Below are positions 15,539-22,848 of a stretch of 64,000 bases of DNA, in pieces. Below the pieces are notes generated by a model. That model did no database searches. It was not told where the DNA came from and saw only the letters and a program-made list of their open reading frames with translations. Position 1 is the stretch's first letter, and the number at the start of each line of letters is the position of its first letter. The DNA comes from an uncultured Burkholderiaceae bacterium (lineage in GTDB: Bacteria; Pseudomonadota; Gammaproteobacteria; Burkholderiales; Burkholderiaceae). The stretch lies in contig CALMPB010000468.1 in assembly GCA_937871985.1 (NCBI GenBank), positions 1 to 64,000 on the forward strand, written 5' to 3'. A program made the translations under genes and the position numbers.

Positions 15539-15776
15539 CCGCAAGTTGGGCCCGGTTCACTTCGCGGGGGCGCTCACCAATGGCTGGCTGCGCCACACCT
15601 GCCGGTTCAAGGTCGTCGACCTTGGTCCGGGTGGCACCCCGAGCCGCGAAGTGGTCTACAGGGCCGATTTTCTTGAACAGGCTCAGGAGGCGTATATCGC
15701 GGCCTGCGAGGCGGCGGGGATTGTGCATGGCACCTTGCGCATCTTCCGGTGTGCTGATTGGGCCGCATACGCGTAA
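15531..15776 (+). CDS. Small protein of unknown function
   Basis: The 81-residue product overlaps the previous gene and is the last of the unit that starts at 12301. GGAGGG lies four bases before the ATG at 15531. The sequence is strand-rich at first (LGPVHFAGALTNGWLRHTCR, FKVVDLGPGG) and then helical (FLEQAQEAYIAACEAAG). No recognised domain. Confidence 0.73.
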   Translation: MGDRKLGPVHFAGALTNGWLRHTCRFKVVDLGPGGTPSREVVYRADFLEQAQEAYIAACEAAGIVHGTLRIFRCADWAAYA

Positions 15777-15846
15777 ACGATTTCGGTACACAGTGCTCGC
15801 GATGACCCTATTGCCGCGCAATGCCTGTTACAGGCTATGGTCTTGA

Positions 15847-15889
15847 TAGGCAATCGTTGCCTATATAATTCCAGGGTGATTTAAATAAA
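15847..15889 (+). promoter_or_regulatory. Palindrome-promoter module, copy 4
   Basis: TAGGCAA-TCG-TTGCCTA (15847-15863) abuts TATAAT (15864-15869). TTTAAATAAA at 15880-15889 has the same offset from the -10 as in copy 3. It drives the unit starting at 15934 that contains the cytosine methyltransferase. Confidence 0.88.
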
Positions 15890-15933
15890 GGCACGAAGAA
15901 TGTAAAGTCTGTGCCGCGACCCTGGAGAGAGTA

Positions 15934-16338
15934 ATGCTTGAATCCGCAACGACCATCCCTGCTTGCCTAGATTCCCTGCTGAACGTGCAGCGCCAATGGG
16001 TGAACGATCAACTCTGCAATAACGACGTTTCGAGCGACGAGGAGATGTCGCAGTTCTTGCAGGCCGAGGTGGGCTTGAACACCGACCAAGTGAAGTCTGT
16101 CATGGCCTATCGCGACAGTGCCTTGGCGGACCCCTTTTTTCAGCTGTTTCCGTTCGAGAAGGTGACCGAGTTCGCGGGTTGTGCGGCGCGAATTGGCGAG
16201 CCGGATTCCAAGGGACTCTTTCGGGTGGAGGTCGGTCATCGCATCTGGGTCGACGCGGCCGCTGAGGATGCTGAGCGCGCCCGCGAAGTGGTCCAGGCTG
16301 CGGGCTATGCCGTGCGTTCCGTGCGTGTCGCTGTTTGA
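15934..16338 (+). CDS. Small protein of unknown function
   Basis: The product has 134 residues. A helical N-terminal half (LDSLLNVQRQWVNDQLCNND, EEMSQFLQAEVGLNTDQVKS) is followed by an alpha/beta part (FRVEVGHRIWVDAAAEDAER, AREVVQAAGYAVRSVRVAV). It is the first gene behind promoter module 4 and ends ten bases before the methyltransferase start. No domain is recognised. Confidence 0.76.
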   Translation: MLESATTIPACLDSLLNVQRQWVNDQLCNNDVSSDEEMSQFLQAEVGLNTDQVKSVMAYRDSALADPFFQLFPFEKVTEFAGCAARIGEPDSKGLFRVEVGHRIWVDAAAEDAERAREVVQAAGYAVRSVRVAV

Positions 16339-16348
16339 GGTGACGATC

Positions 16349-17266
16349 ATGGAGACCGCGATCGATTGCTTCGCAGGAATGGGCGGAAACACGGAGGGGG
16401 CGCGGATGGCTGGCATCAAGGTCACGTGGTGCGCCAACCACTGGCGTTCCGCTGTGGATACTCATGCAGCCAATCACCCGGACGCAGCGCATATCTGCCA
16501 GGACGTTCACCAGGCCGACTGGACCAAGGCTCCGGCGCACGACCTTTTCATGGCCTCGCCCGCGTGCACGGGGCACACACCTGCACGGGGTAAGGATAAG
16601 CCACATCACGACGCGGCGCGAGCCACAGCATGGGCAGTAGTGTCGGCCGTCGAATGCCATCGGCCGCCTTTCGTTCTGGTGGAGAACGTGCCGGCCTTCG
16701 CACAATGGGCTCTGTATCCCGCATGGTGCGCCGCTATGGCCGCACTGGGCTATACGCTGTCACCGATGATTTGGGACGCCGCGGACTGCGGTGTGCCGCA
16801 GCATCGAAAGCGCCTTTTGATCGTGGGGACGCGCAGCCGACATCCCATCCAGCTGGACTCCCCGAAACGCGAGCATCGTGCGATCGGTGAAGTGATCGAC
16901 TTCGCGGCGGGAAACTGGTCACTCGTGCAGCGTCCTGGCCGGTCAGAAAAGACTCTCGACCGAGTTCGTAACGCGAGACGCGCTTTTGGCGAGCGATTCG
17001 TGATGCCCTACTACGGTTCCGGGTCGGGATTGACCGGGCGCGCGCTCGATCGCCCCTTGGGCACCGTTACCACCCGCGCACGTTGGGCGGTCGTGGACGG
17101 GGACAGGATGCGCATGCTCACGATTGCCGAGAACAGAGCGGCTATGGGCTTCAGGAAGGATTACATCCTTCCAGCGAATCAAGCGGTGGCCTTGCACATG
17201 CTGGGCAATGCGAACCCGCCGCCGATGGCGTTCGAAGCGATATCCGCGCTGCGGAGGGCTGCCTGA
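16349..17266 (+). CDS. C5-cytosine DNA methyltransferase, orphan
   Basis: The product (305 residues) transfers methyl groups to C5 of cytosine in DNA. Motif I is DCFAGMGGNTEGA (6-18). The catalytic motif reads SPACTGH (70-76), with Cys73 as nucleophile, in place of the usual PPCQ. Motif VI is ENV (112-114), motif VIII QHRKRLLIVG (151-160), and motif X GNANPPPMAF near the end. The SPxC form is common among phage and plasmid orphan enzymes. No restriction endonuclease is adjacent, so it probably masks the element's DNA from host restriction. The start at 16349 has GAGGTGA just upstream; the open frame reaches back into the preceding gene. It lies in an anti-restriction neighbourhood with the ArdB/KlcA protein 2.5 kb downstream. 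Confidence 0.92.
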   Translation: METAIDCFAGMGGNTEGARMAGIKVTWCANHWRSAVDTHAANHPDAAHICQDVHQADWTKAPAHDLFMASPACTGHTPARGKDKPHHDAARATAWAVVSAVECHRPPFVLVENVPAFAQWALYPAWCAAMAALGYTLSPMIWDAADCGVPQHRKRLLIVGTRSRHPIQLDSPKREHRAIGEVIDFAAGNWSLVQRPGRSEKTLDRVRNARRAFGERFVMPYYGSGSGLTGRALDRPLGTVTTRARWAVVDGDRMRMLTIAENRAAMGFRKDYILPANQAVALHMLGNANPPPMAFEAISALRRAA

Positions 17267-17424
17267 GCAAATACACGGGGGGCGCTGGTCGAAGGCTGGC
17301 CTCCCTGGTCTGAGCCGCTTCAGTGGCCGGAACAACCCTTTCTTTGCCGGGTCTCGCCTGTTTGAGGGGCCGCGTGCGCCATCCCCGGCGAAACCTGCTG
17401 TTTTATGTGCGTGGAGGAAAAAGC

Positions 17425-17970
17425 GTGAAACTCACCAAAGCAAGTTGGACCTCCTTCGATTTCATTCATGCGGTGGAGTTGATTGGCGTAGGCCAATCGC
17501 AGGTTCTGACGTCGACAAAGCGCTTGTCCCGCATCGAGGGCTTCGCTCTGATGTGGAGTTTGCGGTTGATATATCGCGATTGCGATGCGGCGTCGATCGG
17601 ACGGCTGCGAGGGGCGCTTCACGTGTCGCTCGACCATTGCATGCGCGAGGTTGAAGCGCGTCGTTTCCGCTTCCTTGCGCGATCGACATACGACCATTTG
17701 TCGGAGCTGTTGGTGGCGTGGAAGCGCTCGGGAGTGGAGTCAATGTACGTGGCATACCGGGAGCACGACAGGCCTGGGCGCATGCTTGGATGGATGGCGA
17801 GGGTGGCAGAACTCCATGGCGTCGGAGTCTGTGCGGCTCAATCGCGACAGCGCACCCGCTCCTCCGGCCGGGTATGGGGGCGCGGGCAATTGCTCTTCTG
17901 GTATGTCGGCGCAGTTTGGCGCGATACGAGGTCGGCTCAGCATGCATCGCAGCCCGGACGCGTTCGATGA
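17425..17970 (+). CDS. Protein of unknown function coupled to RdgC
   Basis: The 181-residue product starts at GTG 17425 with GGAGGAAAA upstream. The sequence is mainly helical, with ASIGRLRGALHVSLDHCMRE and FLARSTYDHLSELLVAWKRS, and a C-terminal half rich in Arg, Gly, Ser and Trp. Its last codons overlap the rdgC start (ATGA), so the two proteins are probably made together. A partner role in recombination is inference. The domain is not recognised. Confidence 0.72.
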   Translation: MKLTKASWTSFDFIHAVELIGVGQSQVLTSTKRLSRIEGFALMWSLRLIYRDCDAASIGRLRGALHVSLDHCMREVEARRFRFLARSTYDHLSELLVAWKRSGVESMYVAYREHDRPGRMLGWMARVAELHGVGVCAAQSRQRTRSSGRVWGRGQLLFWYVGAVWRDTRSAQHASQPGRVR

Positions 17971-18875
17971 GCCGCACGTTCTTCAAAAATGCCCATCTCT
18001 ACCGAGCGCAGGAAGACATTGCCAGCTCGTCCGAAGCGTTGGAGGAGCAGCTCGGTCGCTTGGCTTTCGCGATGCCGGAGAGCGGGCGAGAAGGGCGGGG
18101 TTGGCTTCCCGCCGGTGTGGGCAACACATGGGTGCGTGAGGTGGGGCCCCATTGGCTTGTTCGTATGAGAACGGCCAGGCGTCTCCTGCCTGCTGCCGTA
18201 GTGAGGCAGCGTGTAAAGGAGGTCGCAGCATTGATCGAGCACCGCCAGGGCTACAAGCCAGGCCGGAAGCAGCTGAAAGACATCAAGGATCGCGTGCTGG
18301 AGGAGCTCCTGCCGAAGGCGTTCCTTCAGATGCGGGATACCGATGTGTGGATTGATCGTGACAATGGCTGGATAGTCGTCGATACCGCTTCATCGAAGCG
18401 CGCGGATGAGGTGTTGTCGCTACTCAGCAAGACTGTCGACCCGTTTTCGGTCGAGCCGTTGCAAGTGCAGACCGCGCCCGGCCGCGTAATGACGCAGTGG
18501 GTTCTTGACGGCGAGGCATCCGAGGGATTCTCGATTGACCAGGACGCAGAGCTGCGATCGCGGGGACGTGGCCATGGCGCCATTCGCTGGGTGCGGCATT
18601 CGATTGAGACCGTCGACGCTAGACGACACATCGAGCAGGGCAAGCAATGCACCCGGCTCGCGCTGACGTGGGCCGATAAAATCTCGTTCACGTTGACCGA
18701 GGATCTGACCCTGCGCCGCCTGCGGTTCTTGGACGTACTTCAAAAGGACCTGCCCAGTGACGTGCGGGATGAGGAGGAGACGTTCGACACGAGCTTTGCT
18801 CTAATGGCGGGCGAGTTGGCCGGATTGCTCGCGGCATTGATGGCTTGCTTGGGCGGCTGCGACATAGAAGACTGA
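17967..18875 (+). CDS. rdgC: Recombination-associated protein RdgC
   Basis: RdgC binds double-stranded DNA as a ring-shaped dimer and restrains RecA-driven recombination. The 302 residues match the usual length (303 in E. coli). Family segments are visible from the N-terminus (FFKNAHLYRAQEDI) through VWIDRDNGWIVVDTASSKRA, the LALTWADKISFTLTEDLTLR block and the C-terminal FDTSFALMAGELAGLLAALM. The start is the ATG of an ATGA overlap with the upstream gene; the open frame extends back to 17718 inside that gene. Mobile elements carry RdgC rarely enough that its presence suggests control of recombination during element entry. Confidence 0.93.
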   Translation: MSRTFFKNAHLYRAQEDIASSSEALEEQLGRLAFAMPESGREGRGWLPAGVGNTWVREVGPHWLVRMRTARRLLPAAVVRQRVKEVAALIEHRQGYKPGRKQLKDIKDRVLEELLPKAFLQMRDTDVWIDRDNGWIVVDTASSKRADEVLSLLSKTVDPFSVEPLQVQTAPGRVMTQWVLDGEASEGFSIDQDAELRSRGRGHGAIRWVRHSIETVDARRHIEQGKQCTRLALTWADKISFTLTEDLTLRRLRFLDVLQKDLPSDVRDEEETFDTSFALMAGELAGLLAALMACLGGCDIED

Positions 18876-18935
18876 AGGTAGAGCGGGCGGCAAGCATTTG
18901 CCCATCCCGGCCTGTGATATTGCGAGGAAAAGTGT

Positions 18936-19184
18936 ATGAAGCAAGCTAACGATGCCGTGCTGGTGTTACCCCCGAACTTGGAGCGGCACAATCCGGATCC
19001 CAACTATTTGCGGCAATTGTTGGACGAGGCGGGCCTGAGCCAACAGGAGGCAGCGCGACGGCTCGGGGTGTCTGTGCGGATGATGCGCTACTACTTGGCC
19101 GAGGACGACGGAAAGCCGGCACCCTATCTGGTGCAGTTTGGACTCGAAGCGCTCGCAGCGGCAGGCCGAAAATCACAATCCTAA
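18936..19184 (+). CDS. Small helix-turn-helix DNA-binding protein
   Basis: The 82-residue product has one clear Cro/CI-like helix-turn-helix at residues about 25-50 (LRQLLDEAGLSQQEAARRLG, VSVRMMRYYLAEDDG). Nothing is left for an effector domain. It lies 60 bases after rdgC, with GAGGAAAAG before its ATG. Phage and plasmid proteins of this size act as local repressors or activators. It is one candidate for the protein that binds the four TAGGCAA palindromes, but only its location in the same region supports this. Confidence 0.85.
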   Translation: MKQANDAVLVLPPNLERHNPDPNYLRQLLDEAGLSQQEAARRLGVSVRMMRYYLAEDDGKPAPYLVQFGLEALAAAGRKSQS

Positions 19185-19237
19185 TCGCGGGCCGGAAGAA
19201 CTCGATGTGCCTGCAACCCGACACCGCTGGATGGGTG

Positions 19238-19594
19238 TCAGGCGCGGTCCGGCCGCTGGTCCAAATCTCTGACCGGGTAGTACCTCGTGAACGGCTTGTC
19301 CCGGTCTTTCCACTGCTCATCAAGTCGGGCCTGTACGCACGGTTCCCGCAGTAACGCTGATTTGTGCTCCATCAGCAGCAGCGAGCCCGGCATCACTTCC
19401 ATCTGATCGCCATTGCGCACTGCCTCTTGCCACTTCTCCTGGCAGTACTCATAGACCCGGAAGGCCTCCAGGAGCTGGGCGTGAAGCCGCGCAATCTCCC
19501 AACAATACGCCCGTGCGGCTTCTGTCGGAGCGCTATCGAAGAAGGCCCGGAGTTGGGCGAACGTCAGAGGGGGCGGGTATTTGCCGGGGGGCAT
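19238..19594 (-). CDS. LexA-controlled protein of unknown function
   Basis: The 118-residue product lies on the opposite strand to its neighbours, directly behind a perfect SOS box. The sequence is helical (LTFAQLRAFFDSAPTEAARA, YCWEIARLHAQLLEAFRVYE) with a basic C-terminus. There is no signal peptide or membrane segment. Being under LexA control suggests a role during DNA damage or during the single-stranded phase of entry. No family is recognised, and the ribosome site (AGAG) is weak. Confidence 0.78.
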   Translation of the reverse strand: MPPGKYPPPLTFAQLRAFFDSAPTEAARAYCWEIARLHAQLLEAFRVYEYCQEKWQEAVRNGDQMEVMPGSLLLMEHKSALLREPCVQARLDEQWKDRDKPFTRYYPVRDLDQRPDRA

Positions 19595-19610
19595 ACTATG
19601 ATCTCTATTA

Positions 19611-19626
19611 CTGTATAAATATACAG
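19611..19626. promoter_or_regulatory. LexA (SOS) box
   Basis: CTGTATAAATATACAG is a perfect 16-base palindrome matching the CTG-N10-CAG consensus with the favoured AT-rich core. It lies 17 bases before the ATG of the minus-strand gene (19594) and about 135 bases before the ArdB/KlcA start on the other strand. Repression of the minus-strand gene is the obvious reading. An effect on the anti-restriction gene is possible. Confidence 0.92.
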
Positions 19627-19760
19627 TACATCCGGGACGCTCGCGTCGAGGCGTTTGTTAGGGGGCGGATTAGCCATGGGCGGCGGCTCCACCCTTGAAT
19701 GCAGACCACATCCCTTCATTCGGCAAACCGGCATTCCGCCGGACCTTTTGGAGAGAGAGC

Positions 19761-20198
19761 ATGAATGCAGCAGTTGAAGAAGGTACGGACGTCATCCAGG
19801 CGACCAAGGTGTCTGGGGAACGTCGACTATCGATCCTACCCAAGTACTTTGGGCCTGGCCTCCGGTACCTCATGATCGGCGAGGCGCAGGTGTACAACCA
19901 CATGGAAACGCTGTGCAGCGAATACCGCGGCGGCTATTGGGAGTTTTTCGAGCTGTCGAATGGGGGCTTCTTCATGGTGCCCTCCATGCAGAAGGAGCGC
20001 GTTCGCGTCGTGCAGGCGATGAACGGCTATAGCGGCGAGGTATCGGTGGAGGCGGCGGGCATCATTGCGTGCCTTTTTGGCTTCTACGCGCTTGCGTGCC
20101 AAAGCCAACAGGAAAACCATCTCGACCTGTACATGGCCCTGCGAGATTTCGCGTGCGGCCATGCTGAGGCACGCGAGATCCTCCAGGCGATTGACTAA
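19761..20198 (+). CDS. klcA: ArdB/KlcA-family anti-restriction protein
   Basis: ArdB/KlcA proteins protect incoming mobile DNA from type I restriction without acting as DNA mimics. The 145 residues carry the family core: YRGGYWEFFELSNGGFFMVP near the middle, VSVEAAGIIACLFGFYALAC, and the C-terminal LDLYMALRDFACGHAEAREI followed by LQAID. The length is typical. ATG 19761 has GGAGAGAGAG directly upstream. A terminator follows four bases after the stop. It could be called ardB or klcA; the sequence does not decide between the names. Confidence 0.93.
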   Translation: MNAAVEEGTDVIQATKVSGERRLSILPKYFGPGLRYLMIGEAQVYNHMETLCSEYRGGYWEFFELSNGGFFMVPSMQKERVRVVQAMNGYSGEVSVEAAGIIACLFGFYALACQSQQENHLDLYMALRDFACGHAEAREILQAID

Positions 20199-20202
20199 CC
20201 CC

Positions 20203-20233
20203 AACCCGGTTCCACTCTGGAACCGGGTTTTTT
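20203..20233 (+). terminator. Terminator after the ArdB/KlcA gene
   Basis: An 11-bp perfect stem AACCCGGTTCC/GGAACCGGGTT (20203-20213 and 20219-20229) with loop ACTCT ends in a T6 run. Confidence 0.95.
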
Positions 20234-20350
20234 ATTGTTGAGCGCCAGCCACCGGGGCATGAAGACGACCTGGGGCTACTGAGAGAGATTCCGGCACCGC
20301 ACGGGCCTCGTGCTAGCGCCGGCTGTTACTATCTGTATCTAGGAGGGGTG

Positions 20351-20695
20351 ATGCTTATTGCGTTTTTGATTCTCAGCCCCCTGGCCCTAATGTGGCTAGT
20401 GGCGGAGTTCTACCACCCGCCCACGCGGGAGATGTTCGGCAACCTGAAAAGGAACCTGTTTGGTCCTCTTTGGCGCTCGTTGACCTACCCCGTAGGCAAG
20501 CAAAGAGAGGCCTTCGGCCAGTTCTTTGTGGGTGTTGCGATCGCCAGTTGTGTCGGTGCCGCTACTGTGGCGTTTGAAACAAACTGGGGTGCGGCAACAT
20601 GGGTGTTGTACGTGAAGTTGGTTGGGCTGTCCCTTGGGATGGTGCTATCATTGGCTCTGGCCAGTTTGTTCTACGGCACGAAGCAAGGAGACTGA
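20351..20695 (+). CDS. Small integral membrane protein
   Basis: The 114-residue product has three hydrophobic segments: residues 2-20 (LIAFLILSPLALMWLVAEF), about 58-78 (FVGVAIASCVGAATVAFETN) and about 84-107 (VLYVKLVGLSLGMVLSLALA). A basic loop lies between the first two. AGGAGGGG just before the ATG supports the start. A tiny one-pass protein follows one base after its stop, so the two may work together. No family is recognised. Confidence 0.8.
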   Translation: MLIAFLILSPLALMWLVAEFYHPPTREMFGNLKRNLFGPLWRSLTYPVGKQREAFGQFFVGVAIASCVGAATVAFETNWGAATWVLYVKLVGLSLGMVLSLALASLFYGTKQGD

Positions 20696-20696
20696 T

Positions 20697-20825
20697 ATGG
20701 ACCTCGGAACCGCTGTAATGCTTAGCGTCCTCGCCGTCGTTGTTGGTTTCGGCCTGTTCGTCGCCAACAACGTCGTGAAGACTGACCGTGAGAAACAGCG
20801 CGAGTCGGGTCACCATCCAGCGTGA
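20697..20825 (+). CDS. 42-residue single-pass membrane peptide
   Basis: The frame encodes 42 residues with one transmembrane helix at about 4-24 (TAVMLSVLAVVVGFGLFVAN) and a charged tail (KTDREKQRESGHH). AAGGAG lies eight bases upstream of the ATG, and a strong terminator follows 13 bases after the stop. It is probably co-translated with the membrane protein before it. Small hydrophobic peptides can be membrane-complex subunits or toxins; nothing here decides. Confidence 0.78.
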   Translation: MDLGTAVMLSVLAVVVGFGLFVANNVVKTDREKQRESGHHPA

Positions 20826-20838
20826 CACGTCGCCCGGA

Positions 20839-20869
20839 AAACCCTCGATTCGTTCGAGGGTTTTTTTTT
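20839..20869 (+). terminator. Terminator of the two-gene membrane unit
   Basis: A 10-bp stem AAACCCTCGA/TCGAGGGTTT (20839-20848 and 20854-20863) is followed by T to 20869. Confidence 0.94.
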
Positions 20870-20960
20870 GCCCTCGACCGATAGGGGCGCGGCCAGTACT
20901 CCACGAAGGCAGGCCTGCGGGGCAGGCGTGAATGCGCGGGCGAGCCGGTTAGGACGCCGC

Positions 20961-21587
20961 TCAATTGTCGTAGCCGTGCGAAGCGAGCACCTGGGCCATG
21001 TTTGAGCCTTCCCAGGAACCGGGCCGGCTCCGAACCATGCCGAGGTCTTCCGCAAGCATTGCCAGCGCACCTGCAACGGTTAGTAGGCCATGCGTGCAGG
21101 CTTGCTCGATCTTGACTTGACGCGAGCCATTGAGCTGGCCCAACAATTGACGGATGTTCGTGTGAAGCTCTCGCGAGAGTCGCACGTCCACGATAACGGT
21201 GTCGGCGTCGGCGGTGGCTGGCTCCGGCTCCAACCTGAGAGCGTCCAGCTCGATGGCTCGCTTGCGGTCTCGGTACAGTTTTTCGATTTCGTCCCGGGAG
21301 ATGGCGATGGACACTGCATTAGGCTTTACGCCCGGTCGGGGGGCGCCGTCGTCGCCGAAAAAGTGCTCATAAGGCATGTCTTTGCCCGTTTTGTAGAACA
21401 CCTCAACCTGCGGCACGAAGCCGTACGCATCGCTTGCCAGATCAGGATCTTCAACTATTTGCTTATCGCTCGCGTCGATGAAGCCCGGCAGGGTCAAATC
21501 CACCGTCGCGTCTGGATCGCAATCGTTGAGGATGGCTTGAAGTTCGCGGACGGTGAACTGCTTAGGGGTGGTGGGTTCGGTGCTCAT
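20961..21587 (-). CDS. Protein of unknown function
   Basis: The product has 208 residues. The N-terminal part (FTVRELQAILNDCDPDATVD) resembles the short modules found in many phage and plasmid hypotheticals that begin with an EL..L.....PDA..V pattern. The middle is acidic. The C-terminal third (IVDVRLSRELHTNIRQLLGQ, SRQVKIEQACTHGLLTVAGA) could be a small alpha/beta domain. It is on the minus strand with the protease gene upstream, 72 bases away, and probably shares its transcript. The function is unknown. Confidence 0.78.
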   Translation of the reverse strand: MSTEPTTPKQFTVRELQAILNDCDPDATVDLTLPGFIDASDKQIVEDPDLASDAYGFVPQVEVFYKTGKDMPYEHFFGDDGAPRPGVKPNAVSIAISRDEIEKLYRDRKRAIELDALRLEPEPATADADTVIVDVRLSRELHTNIRQLLGQLNGSRQVKIEQACTHGLLTVAGALAMLAEDLGMVRSRPGSWEGSNMAQVLASHGYDN

Positions 21588-21659
21588 GAGAGAGTCCTCT
21601 AGGAGGTCTACTGTTGAATGTCAGTAAGGCGCTTTGAGTGATGGGATTGGCGTTATGTG

Positions 21660-22472
21660 CTATGGGCATTGCGTAATTGCACCGCACTCCTCGAAGGGGG
21701 CGTTGCGACACATCGGGATACCGCACCTAAGCTTTAGATTGGGCTTCCCCCAAACCTGGGTGAGGCAAGTCGCGCATCGGTATTTGACGCGGTTGGACCG
21801 GTTGACCGCCTCGCCAGTCGGCAGCGCCAGCACAGATTCGGCCCGGCCCAGTCCAAGGTATGCCGTAGAAGCGGGCGCTGGCGCTGGCGTCAGAGCATCT
21901 GGAGCGGCTGGCGGTGCGGCCGTGATAGGCATGGGGGCGACGGGCAGCCGCTCAGCAGGAAAGCGGTCGAGCCAGGAAAGCGTGAATTCGCGGGTGAGCA
22001 GCGAGTCGCATGCCAAATCGAAAACGCCGCCAGGCTCGATGTAGTGATCCATCTGCTGTCCCGTTTTGCGGCCGCCGGGCTTGCCCGTATCGGAGGGGAT
22101 GAGTCCGATGGATTCCATCTTGTCCGCCCATTCCTTGTTGTGGTATCCGCGGCGGCTGAAGCTGCCGAAATGGCGCTGCCACTGGTGGACTTGTTCGTGG
22201 ACCAGGGTGGAGAGGGTGTTCTTGATGGTCTGGCTTGCGAAGTACGCTGGGTTCAATGCGATTTCATCGACCATGTCGCCCGTGCCGCGTCGTACGAATC
22301 GGCCTTTCGAGAAGTAGCCATAGGTGCCTTTGCGCCGTTGCAGCGTAATCAGGCACGGCGGAAGCTGTGCGTCGAACATGGCCCGGTTGAAGTGTTCGAA
22401 CGCTACGTACAGTTCGCCGTACGCCTCAGCGGTTGGGCCATCCGCGGACGGCTCGAAGAATTCGGTTGGCAT
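21660..22472 (-). CDS. SprT-like zinc metalloprotease-domain protein
   Basis: The 270-residue product has a SprT-like domain at residues about 15-150. Strands around PPCLITLQRRKGTYGYFSKG lead to the zinc-protease helix HEQVHQWQ (HExxH), and a further region YHNKEWADKM could supply the third ligand. A proline/alanine linker follows (about 180-205). A C-terminal zinc ribbon holds CATC (about 232-235), a Cys near 247 and CRNAPFEECG. SprT/Spartan proteins cut proteins crosslinked to DNA, and ICEs and plasmids often carry them. A job in clearing DNA-bound proteins during replication or transfer is plausible. Confidence 0.88.
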   Translation of the reverse strand: MPTEFFEPSADGPTAEAYGELYVAFEHFNRAMFDAQLPPCLITLQRRKGTYGYFSKGRFVRRGTGDMVDEIALNPAYFASQTIKNTLSTLVHEQVHQWQRHFGSFSRRGYHNKEWADKMESIGLIPSDTGKPGGRKTGQQMDHYIEPGGVFDLACDSLLTREFTLSWLDRFPAERLPVAPMPITAAPPAAPDALTPAPAPASTAYLGLGRAESVLALPTGEAVNRSNRVKYRCATCLTQVWGKPNLKLRCGIPMCRNAPFEECGAITQCP

Positions 22473-22848
22473 GGTCGTGTCGCAAAATTTGGCGGTCTCG
22501 CCCCTTACGGAGCAAATTTAGCTATGCTTTAATTCCACTCGATGCATCGCTCGTTGTGCATCGTCAACGACTCTCTCCAAGTCGCTCCACTCGACGAGAC
22601 TGACGCCCCGGCCGCCCAACGGTTCGGGGCGTTTTTTATTGGTCATACCGCTTCAATCGGGGGCGCGGATACATCTTTTGGTATCTTCAATATTAATTGA
22701 TACTTTACGCCAAATAAAGCATAAATTTATAATTGACCAAAAAGTAGCTTTGCTCGCCTTTAGGGCGCATCGCCAACCCATCCGCAGCGGGCCCATCAGT
22801 TATGGAGGCTGCCTGCATCAGCGCCTAACGTAGGCCAAGGAGAACGCC
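22473..22848. other. Intergenic stretch with an orphan terminator and AT-rich promoter region
   Basis: From the protease start to the ParB-like start there is no gene of usual size. The left part ends in a terminator with no coding sequence ahead of it, so a short untranslated RNA from around 22540 is possible. The right part (22680-22740) is strongly AT-rich and holds TCAAT-ATTA-ATTGA within a longer imperfect palindrome GTATC...GATAC, a likely promoter or operator for the ParB-like gene. Confidence 0.55.
22604..22637 (+). terminator. Orphan rho-independent terminator
   Basis: CGCCCCG (22604-22610) pairs with CGGGGCG (22625-22631) across a 14-base loop, then T6. No plus-strand coding sequence lies upstream within the preceding kilobase, because the protease gene is on the other strand. 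Confidence 0.85.

Noticed and set aside
16349..17266. A restriction-modification system around the C5 methyltransferase
   Set aside because: The genes on both sides show no nuclease motif, so it is treated as an orphan methyltransferase.
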